From assembly GCF_000382125.1 (NCBI RefSeq), contig NZ_KB907547.1:372001-436000 (forward strand): a DNA stretch of 64,000 nt, given 5' to 3'. Source of the DNA: Eudoraea adriatica DSM 19308 (GTDB lineage: Bacteria; Bacteroidota; Bacteroidia; Flavobacteriales; Flavobacteriaceae). Below the pieces are notes generated by a model that ran no database searches, had not been told where the DNA came from, and was given only the letters and a program-made list of their open reading frames with translations. Positions 51,666 to 61,349 of the stretch are shown one piece after another; within the stretch, counting starts at the first letter, position 1; the number at the start of each line of letters is the position of its first letter. A program made the position numbers and the translations under genes.

Positions 51666-51695
51666 AAAAAAGGCGACCATAAAAATGGTCGCCTT
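51666..51695 (-). terminator. Terminator of glmS
   Basis: AAGGCGACCAT (51670-51680) pairs with ATGGTCGCCTT (51685-51695) around a four-base loop; on the minus strand it is followed by a T-run. It lies 38 bases after the glmS stop codon. Confidence 0.87.
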
Positions 51696-51732
51696 CCTTC
51701 AAGGAATTTTTGTGCTTTAATTCGCTATTCTA

Positions 51733-53580
51733 CTATTCCACCGTGACCGATTTAGCCAAATTACGAGGTTGATCTACATTACACCCTCTCATAACAGCAA
51801 TATGATATGATAGTAGTTGCAGTGGTATCGTTGTTAAAAGCGGGGTGAGACTTTCAATAGTTTCAGGGACCTCGATTACATGGTCTGCCAGTTCTTTTAC
51901 CTGATCATCACCTTCAGTAACAATCGCAATAATTCTTCCCTTTCGGGATTTTATTTCCTGAATGTTACTAACTACTTTTTCATAATGTCCTTTGTTGGTA
52001 GCAATGACAATAACCGGCATTTGTTCATCAATAAGAGCAATAGGGCCGTGCTTCATCTCGGCCGCAGGGTATCCCTCCGCATGAATATAACTGATTTCTT
52101 TAAGTTTTAATGCTCCCTCCAATGCTACAGGAAAATTATATCCCCTTCCAAGATACAGGCAGTTTTCCGAGTCTTTATATTCATTTGCAATTATTTCAAC
52201 CAATGGATTAGATTGAAGTGCTTTTTCCACTTTCCCCGGGATATTCTCCAGCTCAGAAAGGAATTCAAGGAACCCGGATTCCGAAAATTTACCTTTTTCT
52301 TTTGCCAGTTTTAGAGCAATTAGGGTTAATACGGTAATCTGAGTTGTAAATGCCTTTGTTGAAGCCACGCCTATTTCGGGTCCCGCATGGGTATATGCTC
52401 CGGCATGAGTCTCCCTTGCTATAGAAGATCCTACAACATTACATACTCCAAATACGTATGCTCCATTCTCTTTGGCCAGTTTAATCGCCGCCAGTGTATC
52501 GGCAGTTTCACCGGATTGTGAGATGGCAATAACCACATCTTTTTCTGTAATTACAGGGTTTCTATATCTAAATTCTGAGGCATATTCCACCTCCACAGGT
52601 ATTCTGGCCAAATCTTCAAAAATATACTCTGCTACCAAACCAGCATGCCATGATGTTCCGCATGCTACAATAATGATCCTGTCGGCATTGAGAAACTTTT
52701 CAAGGTTCTGATCAATTCCGGCCATTCGTATTATTCCCTGGTCTGCAAGTAATCTTCCTCTGTAAGTATCTTTAATGGCGCTTGGTTGTTCATAAATTTC
52801 TTTTAACATAAAATGATCATACATCCCCTTTTCAATTTCTTCCAGGTTAAATTGAAGCTCCTGCACTAAAGGATACGCTATTGCATCATTCTTTATTTTT
52901 CGAAGTTTTATTTCTTTCCCAAGGCGCACAATGGCCATTTCCTGATCTTCCAGATAAACGGCATTATTGGTAAATTCTATAAACGGTGATGCATCTGAAG
53001 CAATAAAAAACTCATCTTCACCAATCCCTATTGCCAATGGGCTGCCTAGTTTGGCAACAACAATTTCATCTGGCTTCTGTACATCAAATACAGCAATTGC
53101 ATAAGCCCCGACAACCTGATTTAAAGCAATCTGAACGGCCTTACCTAATAAAACCTTTTCCTTTTTCTTTACTTCTTCAATAAGATTTACTAAAACCTCG
53201 GTATCCGTTTCCGATTCGAAGGTATAACCTCTCTTGGTTAATTCCTGCTTAATCGATTCATAATTTTCAATAATCCCATTATGAATGATTATGAGATTTC
53301 CAGAATTTGAATAATGAGGATGTGAGTTCACATCATTTGGGATTCCATGAGTCGCCCATCTAGTATGTCCGATACCAACCTTCCCATTTAGTGGTATGCT
53401 GTTCTTTGATCTATCCTTCAGATCTTTAACCTTGCCCTTTGTTTTGGCCAGATTAATCTTATTTCCATCATATAAGGCAATTCCCGCACTATCATAACCG
53501 CGGTATTCAAGTCTTTGCAAGCCCTTCATAATAATGGGATAAGCATCCCTATATCCTATATATCCTACTATTCCACACAT
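51733..53580 (-). CDS. glmS: Glutamine--fructose-6-phosphate transaminase
   Basis: This 615-residue enzyme makes glucosamine-6-phosphate for peptidoglycan and lipid A. It has the N-terminal glutaminase domain with the nucleophile Cys2 (MCGIVGYIGYRDAYP, then GYDSAGIALYDG) and two SIS domains (VACGTSWHAGLVAEYIFED and YLGRGYNFPVALEGALKLKEI). The C-terminal PRNLAKSVTVE is the isomerase tail. Length is normal. It is the last gene of the minus-strand run starting with the glycogen-synthase-like gene, and ends at the terminator at 51666-51695. Confidence 0.97.
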   Translation of the reverse strand: MCGIVGYIGYRDAYPIIMKGLQRLEYRGYDSAGIALYDGNKINLAKTKGKVKDLKDRSKNSIPLNGKVGIGHTRWATHGIPNDVNSHPHYSNSGNLIIIHNGIIENYESIKQELTKRGYTFESETDTEVLVNLIEEVKKKEKVLLGKAVQIALNQVVGAYAIAVFDVQKPDEIVVAKLGSPLAIGIGEDEFFIASDASPFIEFTNNAVYLEDQEMAIVRLGKEIKLRKIKNDAIAYPLVQELQFNLEEIEKGMYDHFMLKEIYEQPSAIKDTYRGRLLADQGIIRMAGIDQNLEKFLNADRIIIVACGTSWHAGLVAEYIFEDLARIPVEVEYASEFRYRNPVITEKDVVIAISQSGETADTLAAIKLAKENGAYVFGVCNVVGSSIARETHAGAYTHAGPEIGVASTKAFTTQITVLTLIALKLAKEKGKFSESGFLEFLSELENIPGKVEKALQSNPLVEIIANEYKDSENCLYLGRGYNFPVALEGALKLKEISYIHAEGYPAAEMKHGPIALIDEQMPVIVIATNKGHYEKVVSNIQEIKSRKGRIIAIVTEGDDQVKELADHVIEVPETIESLTPLLTTIPLQLLSYHIAVMRGCNVDQPRNLAKSVTVE

Positions 53581-53694
53581 TTTAATTCTATTGACTGATT
53601 AATAGATGAACAAATTTACAAGAAGAAAATAAAACTTCGCTGTAAATTCGGTTATATAACGATAAAAAACTGTAAGTGGTATTTTGTACGAAAA

Positions 53695-55521
53695 TTAATT
53701 AGGCTCCGTGTAGAAAATCTCTAACTTCAGCTGCATATCCTCTTCTTCAGCAGGAACATTACTGCCAAAGAGGACAGTACTTAAAGGTGTTATTGTGGCT
53801 GCAACAGGCAAATCTTCTTCGCTAATATCCAATACAGCGTTTTTAGAATTAGTAGACGCCAAATCTGCTGTTACTGCCAAGCCGAGAGTAACGTTTGCAG
53901 AATCTCTAATAATTATATCATTGATATGATTGGTTATTTTCATTTTATACCTGACCCCTTTATCATTTTCCTTTTCCAAAGACCCGCCGTAATTTATATT
54001 TATTCTATTTCTGACATCAGGATCACTTACTACACTAAGATCATAAATAGGGTTATTCGTCTCGGTGTTAAAAAGATATAATGAAGGTGGTTCATTAACA
54101 TTACCGGCCATATCCAATGCCTCTCTATCTACATAAAAAATCAGGTTGGCTTCGTTAACAATCCAATTATTGGTTTTGATCTGGTTCAGGATATCTTCTC
54201 CGTTATTTTCTTCAAACAATTGAATTTCCGCATAGGCCCCTGAACCTCCTTTGAGGTATATCCTGTCTGCATTTTCATTAGTATCCAGGGCATTAGCAAT
54301 CTCCGATGAAAATGGGGCATTTACCAAAGTGTTAACCGCATTTCCAATAATTGTACCAAAGGTTAAATCTCTAGTAATTAGCGATAATTCATAATCCGCT
54401 TCCTCTTTGACAATTCCTTCACCCTCCTTTTTATTGTACTCATAATTTATTGTAATTGTGGCATCCGTAATATCAAGGATAAGAAGAATATCATCAGTAA
54501 TAGGAGTAGCCGACATATGCAACCCTCTAAGGAATTCACTAAAGTTGGCCTGACTTAATAATTCTGTGTCGCCTTCTTTGTCCAGTATATTATCTTGAAA
54601 AAAAGTTGGATCCAGCGCTACCTGAATACCGGGCTGGATTCGGGTGGGCTCATTCAGAGATTCGTCTGCCTCAGTTCCAGGATCATCCTCTGCAGGTACC
54701 AGGATTTCCTCATCGGATATAGTTACCTCACCATCGAAGAGTATATCTGAAACAAAATCTGGTGAAAATTCTTGGGTTGAATAGTATTCCTGGGATTCAA
54801 GAAATCCTGCATCCGCATCCAAATCTCTTAAAAAATATGTGGATCTCTCAACTTTGAAATTGAAAGGAACTTCCCGGTTTCCGTAAATACTGTCCAGATC
54901 AACCTTTCGGGGAAACCTATTTACGACATAATCGGTATCTTCGAAATCTTCTATGCCATCTCCGTCAGTATCCACATTAAGCGGATTTGTTCCCAGTATT
55001 CTTTCGTCATTATCAGTGAGACCATCTCCATCACTATCACTATTGGGATCCTCGGGGTCGGCATCAAAAGTGTCTGCTACACCATCGAGATCGCGATCAC
55101 CGTTTGGGTTTTGAAGAAATGGAATATAAAGTATCACTTCCTTTACCGTTTCATTCTCCTCTATTGCTGTCTCGTCAGGATCGTTTAAAGAATTATCTTC
55201 TCTCTGTTGGCTGAATAGTCCGAATGCCGGATTACCAACGCCTCCCTGCAACCTTAATTGAGAAGTAATACTGGCCTCTGTATTGCCATAAAGCAGATCA
55301 TTATATGTCCCTATTTGGTATATTGGAAGTTTGTTAGTCTCAACCGCATTAATATTTTTATTAAATACAAAAACGTCATATACGGCCCTGTTTGTCTTAA
55401 AAGGATCATCTGCAAGAATACCGTCCCCAATTGTCGTAAGGTCTTCATTACACGAAACCGTTGTAAGCATAAGTATCAAACCCGCCATAACAGCGTATAC
55501 CCATCTAAAAAAAATCTTCAT
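53695..55521 (-). CDS. DUF4270 lipoprotein with calcium-type TSP3 repeats
   Basis: This 608-residue protein has a lipobox (LTTVSC, Cys24) and the DUF4270 body (SCNEDLTTIGDGILADDPF, residues about 30-130 and 200-608). Inserted at about residues 141-197 are thrombospondin type 3-like repeats with D-x-D-x-D-G patterns (DRDLDGVADTFDADPEDPN, SDSDGDGLTDNDERILGTNP, NVDTDGDGIEDFEDTDYV), which bind calcium in other proteins. DUF4270 proteins are common in Bacteroidota and of unknown function. It follows the half-length glycosyltransferase gene by 5 bases and lies 114 bases upstream of glmS. Confidence 0.88.
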   Translation of the reverse strand: MKIFFRWVYAVMAGLILMLTTVSCNEDLTTIGDGILADDPFKTNRAVYDVFVFNKNINAVETNKLPIYQIGTYNDLLYGNTEASITSQLRLQGGVGNPAFGLFSQQREDNSLNDPDETAIEENETVKEVILYIPFLQNPNGDRDLDGVADTFDADPEDPNSDSDGDGLTDNDERILGTNPLNVDTDGDGIEDFEDTDYVVNRFPRKVDLDSIYGNREVPFNFKVERSTYFLRDLDADAGFLESQEYYSTQEFSPDFVSDILFDGEVTISDEEILVPAEDDPGTEADESLNEPTRIQPGIQVALDPTFFQDNILDKEGDTELLSQANFSEFLRGLHMSATPITDDILLILDITDATITINYEYNKKEGEGIVKEEADYELSLITRDLTFGTIIGNAVNTLVNAPFSSEIANALDTNENADRIYLKGGSGAYAEIQLFEENNGEDILNQIKTNNWIVNEANLIFYVDREALDMAGNVNEPPSLYLFNTETNNPIYDLSVVSDPDVRNRININYGGSLEKENDKGVRYKMKITNHINDIIIRDSANVTLGLAVTADLASTNSKNAVLDISEEDLPVAATITPLSTVLFGSNVPAEEEDMQLKLEIFYTEPN

Positions 55522-55526
55522 GAGGC

Positions 55527-56336
55527 TTATTTTAAAACTTCAGTGCTATAAAAATTTGCATACGCTTCTTCAAATTCCTGCAAAGGAACATATGGCAACA
55601 GAGGTTTTTGGAGGTTGGCAATATATTTAGTTAAATCTTCTGATATCTCTTCAGAGGCTAAAATAATGGCATCAGAAAAATTAACTGCAACTTTTAACAA
55701 ATTATTATAGGTGGGAGACTCCAGATGAGAGATACTTTCCTCAGAAATTCCATCAAATAATATCTTATTTTTCATATTAATATCCAGACTGCCATCAAAG
55801 CCTTTACTATAAACTGAAGTAACAATTTTACTCTCTGCAAATAAAGGTTCATCTGCGTAATATGTTCTTAAATACAATGGCAAAAGCGATGCCATCCATC
55901 CATGAACATGAATAATATCCGGAGACCAGTTTAATTTTTTAACTGTTTCAACTACGCCTTTGGCAAAGAAAATAGACCTTTCATCATTATCCGGGAATAG
56001 TTCCCCATTCTCATCTGTAAATGTGGCTTTACGTTTAAAATATTCCTCATTATCTATAAAATAGACTTGTATTCGCTCGCGGGGAATAGAAGCCACTTTA
56101 ATAATAAGCGGCATGTCCATATCATTGATAACCAGGTTCATTCCAGATAGCCTTATTACCTCATGCAATTGATGTCTTCGCTCATTGATATTGCCATATC
56201 TTGGCATAAATATGCGTATTTGGCCCTTTTTACTGTTGACCATCCTTGGCGCTTCGTAAGACATTAAGGAAACTTCATTCTCTGGCAGGTAGGGCACTAA
56301 TTCAGAAGATACAAACAATATCTTTTTACCATTCAT
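55527..56336 (-). CDS. Glycogen synthase-like protein containing only the N-terminal GT5 domain
   Basis: This 269-residue protein aligns with the N-terminal (GT-B, GT5) half of GlgA: KILFVSSELVPYLPE, RIFMPRYGNINERRHQLHEV, and WSPDIIHVHGWMASLLPLYL. A full GlgA is about 480 residues, so the second Rossmann domain that holds most of the ADP-glucose site is missing. The KxGGL motif near the N-terminus is also not preserved (here VPYLPENEVSLM). It is therefore probably non-catalytic as glycogen synthase. It sits immediately upstream of the DUF4270 gene (5 bases), and this pairing may indicate a joint envelope role. Confidence 0.82.
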   Translation of the reverse strand: MNGKKILFVSSELVPYLPENEVSLMSYEAPRMVNSKKGQIRIFMPRYGNINERRHQLHEVIRLSGMNLVINDMDMPLIIKVASIPRERIQVYFIDNEEYFKRKATFTDENGELFPDNDERSIFFAKGVVETVKKLNWSPDIIHVHGWMASLLPLYLRTYYADEPLFAESKIVTSVYSKGFDGSLDINMKNKILFDGISEESISHLESPTYNNLLKVAVNFSDAIILASEEISEDLTKYIANLQKPLLPYVPLQEFEEAYANFYSTEVLK

Positions 56337-56412
56337 AAAAAAATGTATTTTGTTTATCGGAAAAACGTAGCTGCAAAATTACAAAAATAATGTAGAATAG
56401 CAGTAATTATAG

Positions 56413-56420
56413 TAAGTTTG
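56413..56420 (+). promoter_or_regulatory. -7 promoter element of panC
   Basis: TAAGTTTG matches TAnnTTTG fully and lies 19 bases before the panC ATG. The -33 position reads ATGT, a poor match. Low certainty. Confidence 0.38.
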
Positions 56421-56439
56421 CTGGCTTTTATAATTTATT

Positions 56440-57288
56440 ATGTTGTTATTCAGTAGCAAAAAGGAATTAATAGGTCATTTAGCCACATTAAAAAATGATG
56501 CAACATCTGTTGGTTTGGTTCCTACTATGGGAGCATTGCATAAAGGACATCTATCCCTGGTCAGAAAAGCTATCTCAGAGAATGAAGTTGTTGTTGTCAG
56601 TATCTTTGTAAACCCAACGCAATTTGACAATAAAGATGATCTGAAGAAATATCCTGTAACATTGGATTCGGATCTTGAATATTTAAAAAGCATCTCCGAG
56701 GAGCTGATTATTTTTGCACCCGAAGTAACCGAATTATATTCCAATAACATTAGTTCTAAGGATTATAAATTTGATGGATTAGATACAACGATGGAGGGGA
56801 AATTCAGGGCCAATCATTTTTTGGGTGTTGCCACAGTGGTTGAAAAGCTTTTTTTAATTGTGAAACCCCATAAGGCGTATTTTGGTGAGAAAGATTTTCA
56901 GCAACTATTAATTATCAAAAAATTAGTTGAAAAAACCAAAATGCCAATTGAAATTATTGGCTGTCCAATTGTCAGAGAACCCAATGGACTTGCCATGAGT
57001 TCCAGAAATGAAAGACTACCAAAAGAGTTAAGAGATAAGGCCGCTGTAATCTATGAAACACTTTTATCTGCCAAACATTTATTTGGCATGAAAAGTGCTG
57101 ATAAAGTAATGAATTGGGTGAAAAATAAATTTGATAAGCAGTCCGAATTCGATTTAGAATATATAAATATCGCGGAGCAGGAAACTTTGAAACCTGTCAA
57201 AAGAAAACAACAAAAAACAAAATACAGGGCCTTTATAGCTGTTTATGCCAACGGGGTTCGTCTAATAGATAATTTAGCCCTTAATTAA
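56440..57288 (+). CDS. panC: Pantoate--beta-alanine ligase
   Basis: This 282-residue enzyme makes pantothenate from pantoate and beta-alanine. It has the HIGH-type motif VPTMGALHKGHLSLVR and the KMSKS-like AMSSRNERLP, with GEKDFQQLLIIKKLV between them. Length is normal. It is divergent from the half-GT5 gene and starts a plus-strand run: panC, panD (13 bases), flippase-like gene (2 bases). Confidence 0.95.
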   Translation: MLLFSSKKELIGHLATLKNDATSVGLVPTMGALHKGHLSLVRKAISENEVVVVSIFVNPTQFDNKDDLKKYPVTLDSDLEYLKSISEELIIFAPEVTELYSNNISSKDYKFDGLDTTMEGKFRANHFLGVATVVEKLFLIVKPHKAYFGEKDFQQLLIIKKLVEKTKMPIEIIGCPIVREPNGLAMSSRNERLPKELRDKAAVIYETLLSAKHLFGMKSADKVMNWVKNKFDKQSEFDLEYINIAEQETLKPVKRKQQKTKYRAFIAVYANGVRLIDNLALN

Positions 57289-57301
57289 TTAACTTTGTGC
57301 C

Positions 57302-57652
57302 ATGCAAATAGAAGTAGTCAAATCCAAAATACATCGGGTTCGCGTTACGGGAGCTGACCTTAATTATATAGGAAGTATAACCATAGATGAAGATCTTATG
57401 GATGCCGCCAATATTATTCAGGGTGAAAAAGTGCAGATTGTAAATAATAATAATGGTGAGCGATTGGAGACCTATGTTATTCCGGGGCCAAGAGGAACAG
57501 GTGAATTAACACTAAACGGTGCTGCTGCAAGAAAAGTGGCTGTAGGTGATATTCTGATTTTAATTACCTATGCCAGAATGGATATTGAAGAAGCCAGGAA
57601 ATTTAATCCGGCTTTGGTTTTTCCTGATGAAGAAACAAATTTGTTGAAATAG
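57302..57652 (+). CDS. panD: Aspartate 1-decarboxylase
   Basis: This 116-residue proenzyme makes beta-alanine, the other substrate of panC. The self-cleavage site is in the segment [19 protein letters not shown]: cleavage falls between Gly24 and Ser25 of the family numbering, creating the pyruvoyl group. ISSUE-free family blocks include [20 protein letters not shown] and [11 protein letters not shown]. It begins 13 bases after panC and stops 2 bases before the next gene's TTG, so the three are co-transcribed. Confidence 0.94.
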   Translation: MQIEVVKSKIHRVRVTGADLNYIGSITIDEDLMDAANIIQGEKVQIVNNNNGERLETYVIPGPRGTGELTLNGAAARKVAVGDILILITYARMDIEEARKFNPALVFPDEETNLLK

Positions 57653-57654
57653 TT

Positions 57655-58620
57655 TTGAGCAAAAAACTGAAAAAGATCTTAAAAATCATACTCCCAATTG
57701 CTTTGGGAGTTTTTTTAATCTGGTATTCATATCGAATAACTTCTGAAGAAGATCGAACACAAATAATCAGGTATATTAAAGAAGCTGACCTTTTTTGGGT
57801 TGGTATTTCTGTTCTTATTGGGATTTTTAGCCATATTTCCAGGGCAATACGATGGAATTATCTTCTGGAACCCCTGGGATATACACCAAAAGTGAGTAAT
57901 AATGTTTTCATCATCCTGATTGCTTACTTTGCTAATTTGGGCATCCCAAGGTCAGGAGAAGTTTTAAGGGCCACTGCACTTGCAACCTACGAGAATGTTC
58001 CTTTCCAAAAAGGTTTTGGGACCATAGTTACAGAAAGAGTAATAGATTTACTGATTTTACTTTTAATAATAATAATAGCTCTTTTTTCGCAAACCGATAT
58101 AATCCTTGCTTTCTTAAATGAAAAGGGGGTAGGTATCACAACTACCTTAATTTTTCTAAGTATCGGTTTTATAGGACTAGTGTTGCTTATGGTATTTTTA
58201 CGGCGTTCAAGTTCCCTGTTTGCCATAAAAATAAGGGACTTTGTTAAAGGTCTTTTAGACGGTGTTCTGAGTATTTTCAAAATGAAACATAAATGGGCTT
58301 TTGTCTTGCACACATTTTTTATATGGGGTGCCTATGTTCTGATGTTCTGGGTTATAAAGTTCACCGTCCCGGAAACCATTGCACTCTCATTTGGCCAACT
58401 GCTGGTAGCCTTTGTTGCCGGGGCCTTTGCAATGTCGACGACCAATGGTGGTATTGGACTTTACCCTATAGCTGTAAGCAAATCGCTGTCTATTTTTGGT
58501 ATTTCAGCTGTTTCCGGAAATGCTTTTGGCTGGATTATGTGGATAGCTCAAACTATTATGGTTGTTGTGTTTGGTGCAATATCTTTCCTTCTCTTGCCGT
58601 TATTGAACAGGAATAAATAG
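57655..58620 (+). CDS. Lysylphosphatidylglycerol synthase-type flippase domain protein
   Basis: This 321-residue inner membrane protein has about eight hydrophobic segments and the family pattern of the LPG synthase transmembrane region/UPF0104 (FLIWYSYRI, SHISRAIRWNYLLEP, YFANLGIPRSGEVLRATAL, FGTIVTERVIDLLIL, MSTTNGGIGLYPIAVS). The soluble transferase domain of MprF is absent, so it may flip a lipid. The start is a TTG at 57655, two bases after panD; no ATG fits the family N-terminus. The substrate is unknown. Confidence 0.87.
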   Translation: MSKKLKKILKIILPIALGVFLIWYSYRITSEEDRTQIIRYIKEADLFWVGISVLIGIFSHISRAIRWNYLLEPLGYTPKVSNNVFIILIAYFANLGIPRSGEVLRATALATYENVPFQKGFGTIVTERVIDLLILLLIIIIALFSQTDIILAFLNEKGVGITTTLIFLSIGFIGLVLLMVFLRRSSSLFAIKIRDFVKGLLDGVLSIFKMKHKWAFVLHTFFIWGAYVLMFWVIKFTVPETIALSFGQLLVAFVAGAFAMSTTNGGIGLYPIAVSKSLSIFGISAVSGNAFGWIMWIAQTIMVVVFGAISFLLLPLLNRNK

Positions 58621-58647
58621 CCTAAAGCTGTTTTCAAATAATTTGGC

Positions 58648-59793
58648 ATGAAACGTATTTTTTTTCTATGTGCTGTAATTCTTTTCAGTACAAGTGCAGA
58701 AGCACAGATAACACAAGAGGTTTTTGAATCGTTTAAACTGCAGGAGAGAAGGGATATAAAATATTATATCCCGGAAGATTATAGCCCGGAGAAAAAATAT
58801 CCTCTGGTTGTTGTGCTGGATGGAGAATACCTGTTTGATCAGGTAGTTGCAAATTCAAAATTTTACAGCTCTTTTCAGGGGACTCCAGAGACCATTGTTG
58901 TTGGGGTATTTCAGAGTCAAAATGATTTGAGATGGGAAGATTGCGCCTTTGAGGAAGCTTCCGGACTTCCCGCAGAAAAGGGTAAACTGTTTTTTGAATT
59001 TCTGGGCATGGAACTTATCCCTTACTTTAAGACTACTTACAGTACAGCCCCTTTCAGCATGTTTGTTGGATATGATATTACGGCAAACTTCGGGAACTAT
59101 TATTTGTTCAAGGAAAAATCCCTGTTTAACGCATTCATCAGCATATCTCCTTACCTGGCACCGGAAATGGAAAACAGAGTTCCCTCCAGACTTAGTGAAA
59201 TAAATCAGCAAATATTTTATCACTTAATAGTAAGTGGTGAACGAAATGATAGCAGAAATTCGATAATGGAGCTAGACAAAGCCTTAAAAAGTATAGATAA
59301 AAAAGGGTTTAATTATAGCTTTGATGAATATCCGGCAGCCAACGAAGTGTCTGTAGCCACTTATGGAATCGGAAAAGCATGGGGAAGCATGTTTGAGATT
59401 TTTAAGCCAATTAGTCCGAAAGAATACAAAGAAAATATTCTTACATCGGAAGAACCTGTTTTTAAGTATTTGGAAGACAAATACAATTCGATAGAAGAAT
59501 TATTTGGTTTTAGAAAAGAAGTTGAGTTAAATGATATTATGGCCATATATGCAGCAAGCAGGAAAAAAGATGATTTTGAATCTTTGAAACCCCTGTCAGA
59601 ATTGTGTAAACAAGAATTTCCAGATACAATGCTCGGATTCTATTTTGAAGGTGAATATTATGAAGAATTAGGAGAAGGCAAAAAAGCATTACGGACTTTT
59701 GAAAAAGCTTTTGCGATGGAAGAAATTGACTTTCTGACAAAGGAAATGGCTTTGGAAAAAATGGACGCTTTAAAAGCAGACTTTGGCTTTTAG
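58648..59793 (+). CDS. Esterase-fold (alpha/beta hydrolase) protein lacking the nucleophile, with a helical C-terminus
   Basis: This 381-residue secreted protein has a signal peptide (about residues 1-19, ending SAEA) and an esterase D/enterochelin esterase-like alpha/beta fold (YYIPEDYSPEKKYPLVVVLDGEYLF, cited by two pieces, and FISISPYL). The nucleophile elbow, which should read G-x-S-x-G, reads VGYDITANF at residues 140-148, with Asp143 where Ser is expected. It is therefore unlikely to be a classical esterase. A TPR-like helical tail occupies residues about 320-381. It follows the flippase-like gene by 27 bases. It may be a binding protein. Confidence 0.83.
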   Translation: MKRIFFLCAVILFSTSAEAQITQEVFESFKLQERRDIKYYIPEDYSPEKKYPLVVVLDGEYLFDQVVANSKFYSSFQGTPETIVVGVFQSQNDLRWEDCAFEEASGLPAEKGKLFFEFLGMELIPYFKTTYSTAPFSMFVGYDITANFGNYYLFKEKSLFNAFISISPYLAPEMENRVPSRLSEINQQIFYHLIVSGERNDSRNSIMELDKALKSIDKKGFNYSFDEYPAANEVSVATYGIGKAWGSMFEIFKPISPKEYKENILTSEEPVFKYLEDKYNSIEELFGFRKEVELNDIMAIYAASRKKDDFESLKPLSELCKQEFPDTMLGFYFEGEYYEELGEGKKALRTFEKAFAMEEIDFLTKEMALEKMDALKADFGF

Positions 59794-59907
59794 TACGGTA
59801 TCACTACAATCCTATTAGTTAAATATCCACTGCTATTTAAACTATCAACTTTCTTTTGATTTTTATGGTAACCACAATATCTTTAGCCAAAACCAGCTCA
59901 GGTTCAA

Positions 59908-61269
59908 ATGGCTAAAACAAAAACAGCATTTTTTTGTCAGAATTGTGGCACCCAATATGCCAAATGGGTAGGACAATGTGGCGCTTGTAAGGAGTGGAAT
60001 ACTATCGTGGAAGAAGTAATCCAGAAAGAAAAAGATATTCCCTGGCAAAACTTTAGTGATGCCAAGACTACAAGCTCCAGGCCTGTTTTGGTTGGTCAAA
60101 TCAATGCTTCCAGGGAATTTAGGCTCGATATTTACGACAAAGAATTTAACCGGGTTTTAGGCGGAGGTTTAGTGCCCGGTTCATTGGTTCTGCTCGGTGG
60201 AGAACCCGGAATAGGCAAAAGTACATTGCTGCTGCAAATTGCATTAAAACTCAACATAAGGACTCTTTATGTCTCTGGGGAGGAAAGTCTGAAGCAAATA
60301 AAAATGAGGGCAGAGCGGATTCATCCCAATAATCAGACCTGCTATATCCTAACCGAAACTAAAACGCAAAATATCTTTAAACAGATAAATGATATTAAAC
60401 CTGATATCGTAGTAATTGATTCTATTCAGACCCTCCACTCAGATTATATAGAGTCTTCCGCGGGAAGCATATCCCAGGTTCGTGAATGCACAGCAGAACT
60501 TATAAGATTTGCTAAAGAAACAAATACACCTGTAATCTTAATAGGCCATATTACCAAAGACGGAAATATTGCCGGACCTAAGATTTTAGAACATATGGTA
60601 GATACAGTCTTACAATTTGAAGGCGACAGGAATTATGTATATCGAATTTTGCGTGCGCTTAAAAACAGATTTGGTTCAACTGCTGAGCTGGGCATTTATG
60701 AAATGCAGGGAGATGGACTCAGGGAGGTAAACAATCCCTCGGAAGTACTTCTTTCAAAAAGTGATTCAGGACTGAGCGGTACAGCTATTGCTTCGACCAT
60801 AGAAGGGATGCGGCCGTTGATGATCGAAATTCAGGCTTTGGTTAGTACCGCCGTTTACGGCACTCCACAACGTTCTGCTACCGGGTATAATGCGAAACGT
60901 CTCAATATGCTACTGGCTGTTTTGGAAAAAAGAGCTGGCTTCAGGCTTGGGGCAAAAGATGTATTTTTAAATATCACAGGCGGAATAACTGTAGACGATC
61001 CGGCTATCGATCTTGCAGTAGTCGCTGCAATTTTATCAAGTAATTCAGATGTGCCTATAGAGAAAAATGTATGTTTCGCTGCAGAAATAGGTCTGGCGGG
61101 AGAAATTAGACCCGTGCAAAGGGTAGAACAAAGAATTCTTGAAGCCGATAAACTCGGGTTTTCAAAGATTTTTGTTTCAAAGAATAATAAAATTGCCCTA
61201 AAGAATACAAAAATAAATATTGAATTGGTATCCAAAATTGAGGATGTGGTAAACAAACTCTTTGTCTAG
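59908..61269 (+). CDS. radA: DNA repair protein RadA
   Basis: This 453-residue ATPase helps process recombination intermediates. It has an N-terminal zinc finger (CQNCGTQYAKWVGQCGAC), Walker A GGEPGIGKSTLLLQ, Walker B VIDSIQTL, the RadA-specific RALKNRFGST motif and a C-terminal Lon-like domain (about residues 290-453). All key parts are present. It starts 115 bases after the esterase-fold gene and may be the end of the panC transcript or separate. Confidence 0.97.
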   Translation: MAKTKTAFFCQNCGTQYAKWVGQCGACKEWNTIVEEVIQKEKDIPWQNFSDAKTTSSRPVLVGQINASREFRLDIYDKEFNRVLGGGLVPGSLVLLGGEPGIGKSTLLLQIALKLNIRTLYVSGEESLKQIKMRAERIHPNNQTCYILTETKTQNIFKQINDIKPDIVVIDSIQTLHSDYIESSAGSISQVRECTAELIRFAKETNTPVILIGHITKDGNIAGPKILEHMVDTVLQFEGDRNYVYRILRALKNRFGSTAELGIYEMQGDGLREVNNPSEVLLSKSDSGLSGTAIASTIEGMRPLMIEIQALVSTAVYGTPQRSATGYNAKRLNMLLAVLEKRAGFRLGAKDVFLNITGGITVDDPAIDLAVVAAILSSNSDVPIEKNVCFAAEIGLAGEIRPVQRVEQRILEADKLGFSKIFVSKNNKIALKNTKINIELVSKIEDVVNKLFV

Positions 61270-61349
61270 GTGATACAAAAAAAACTATCTTTTGTGACAA
61301 AAGACTTTTCGAACCAATAAATAAGGATTTTGAAACCTGATAAATAAAT

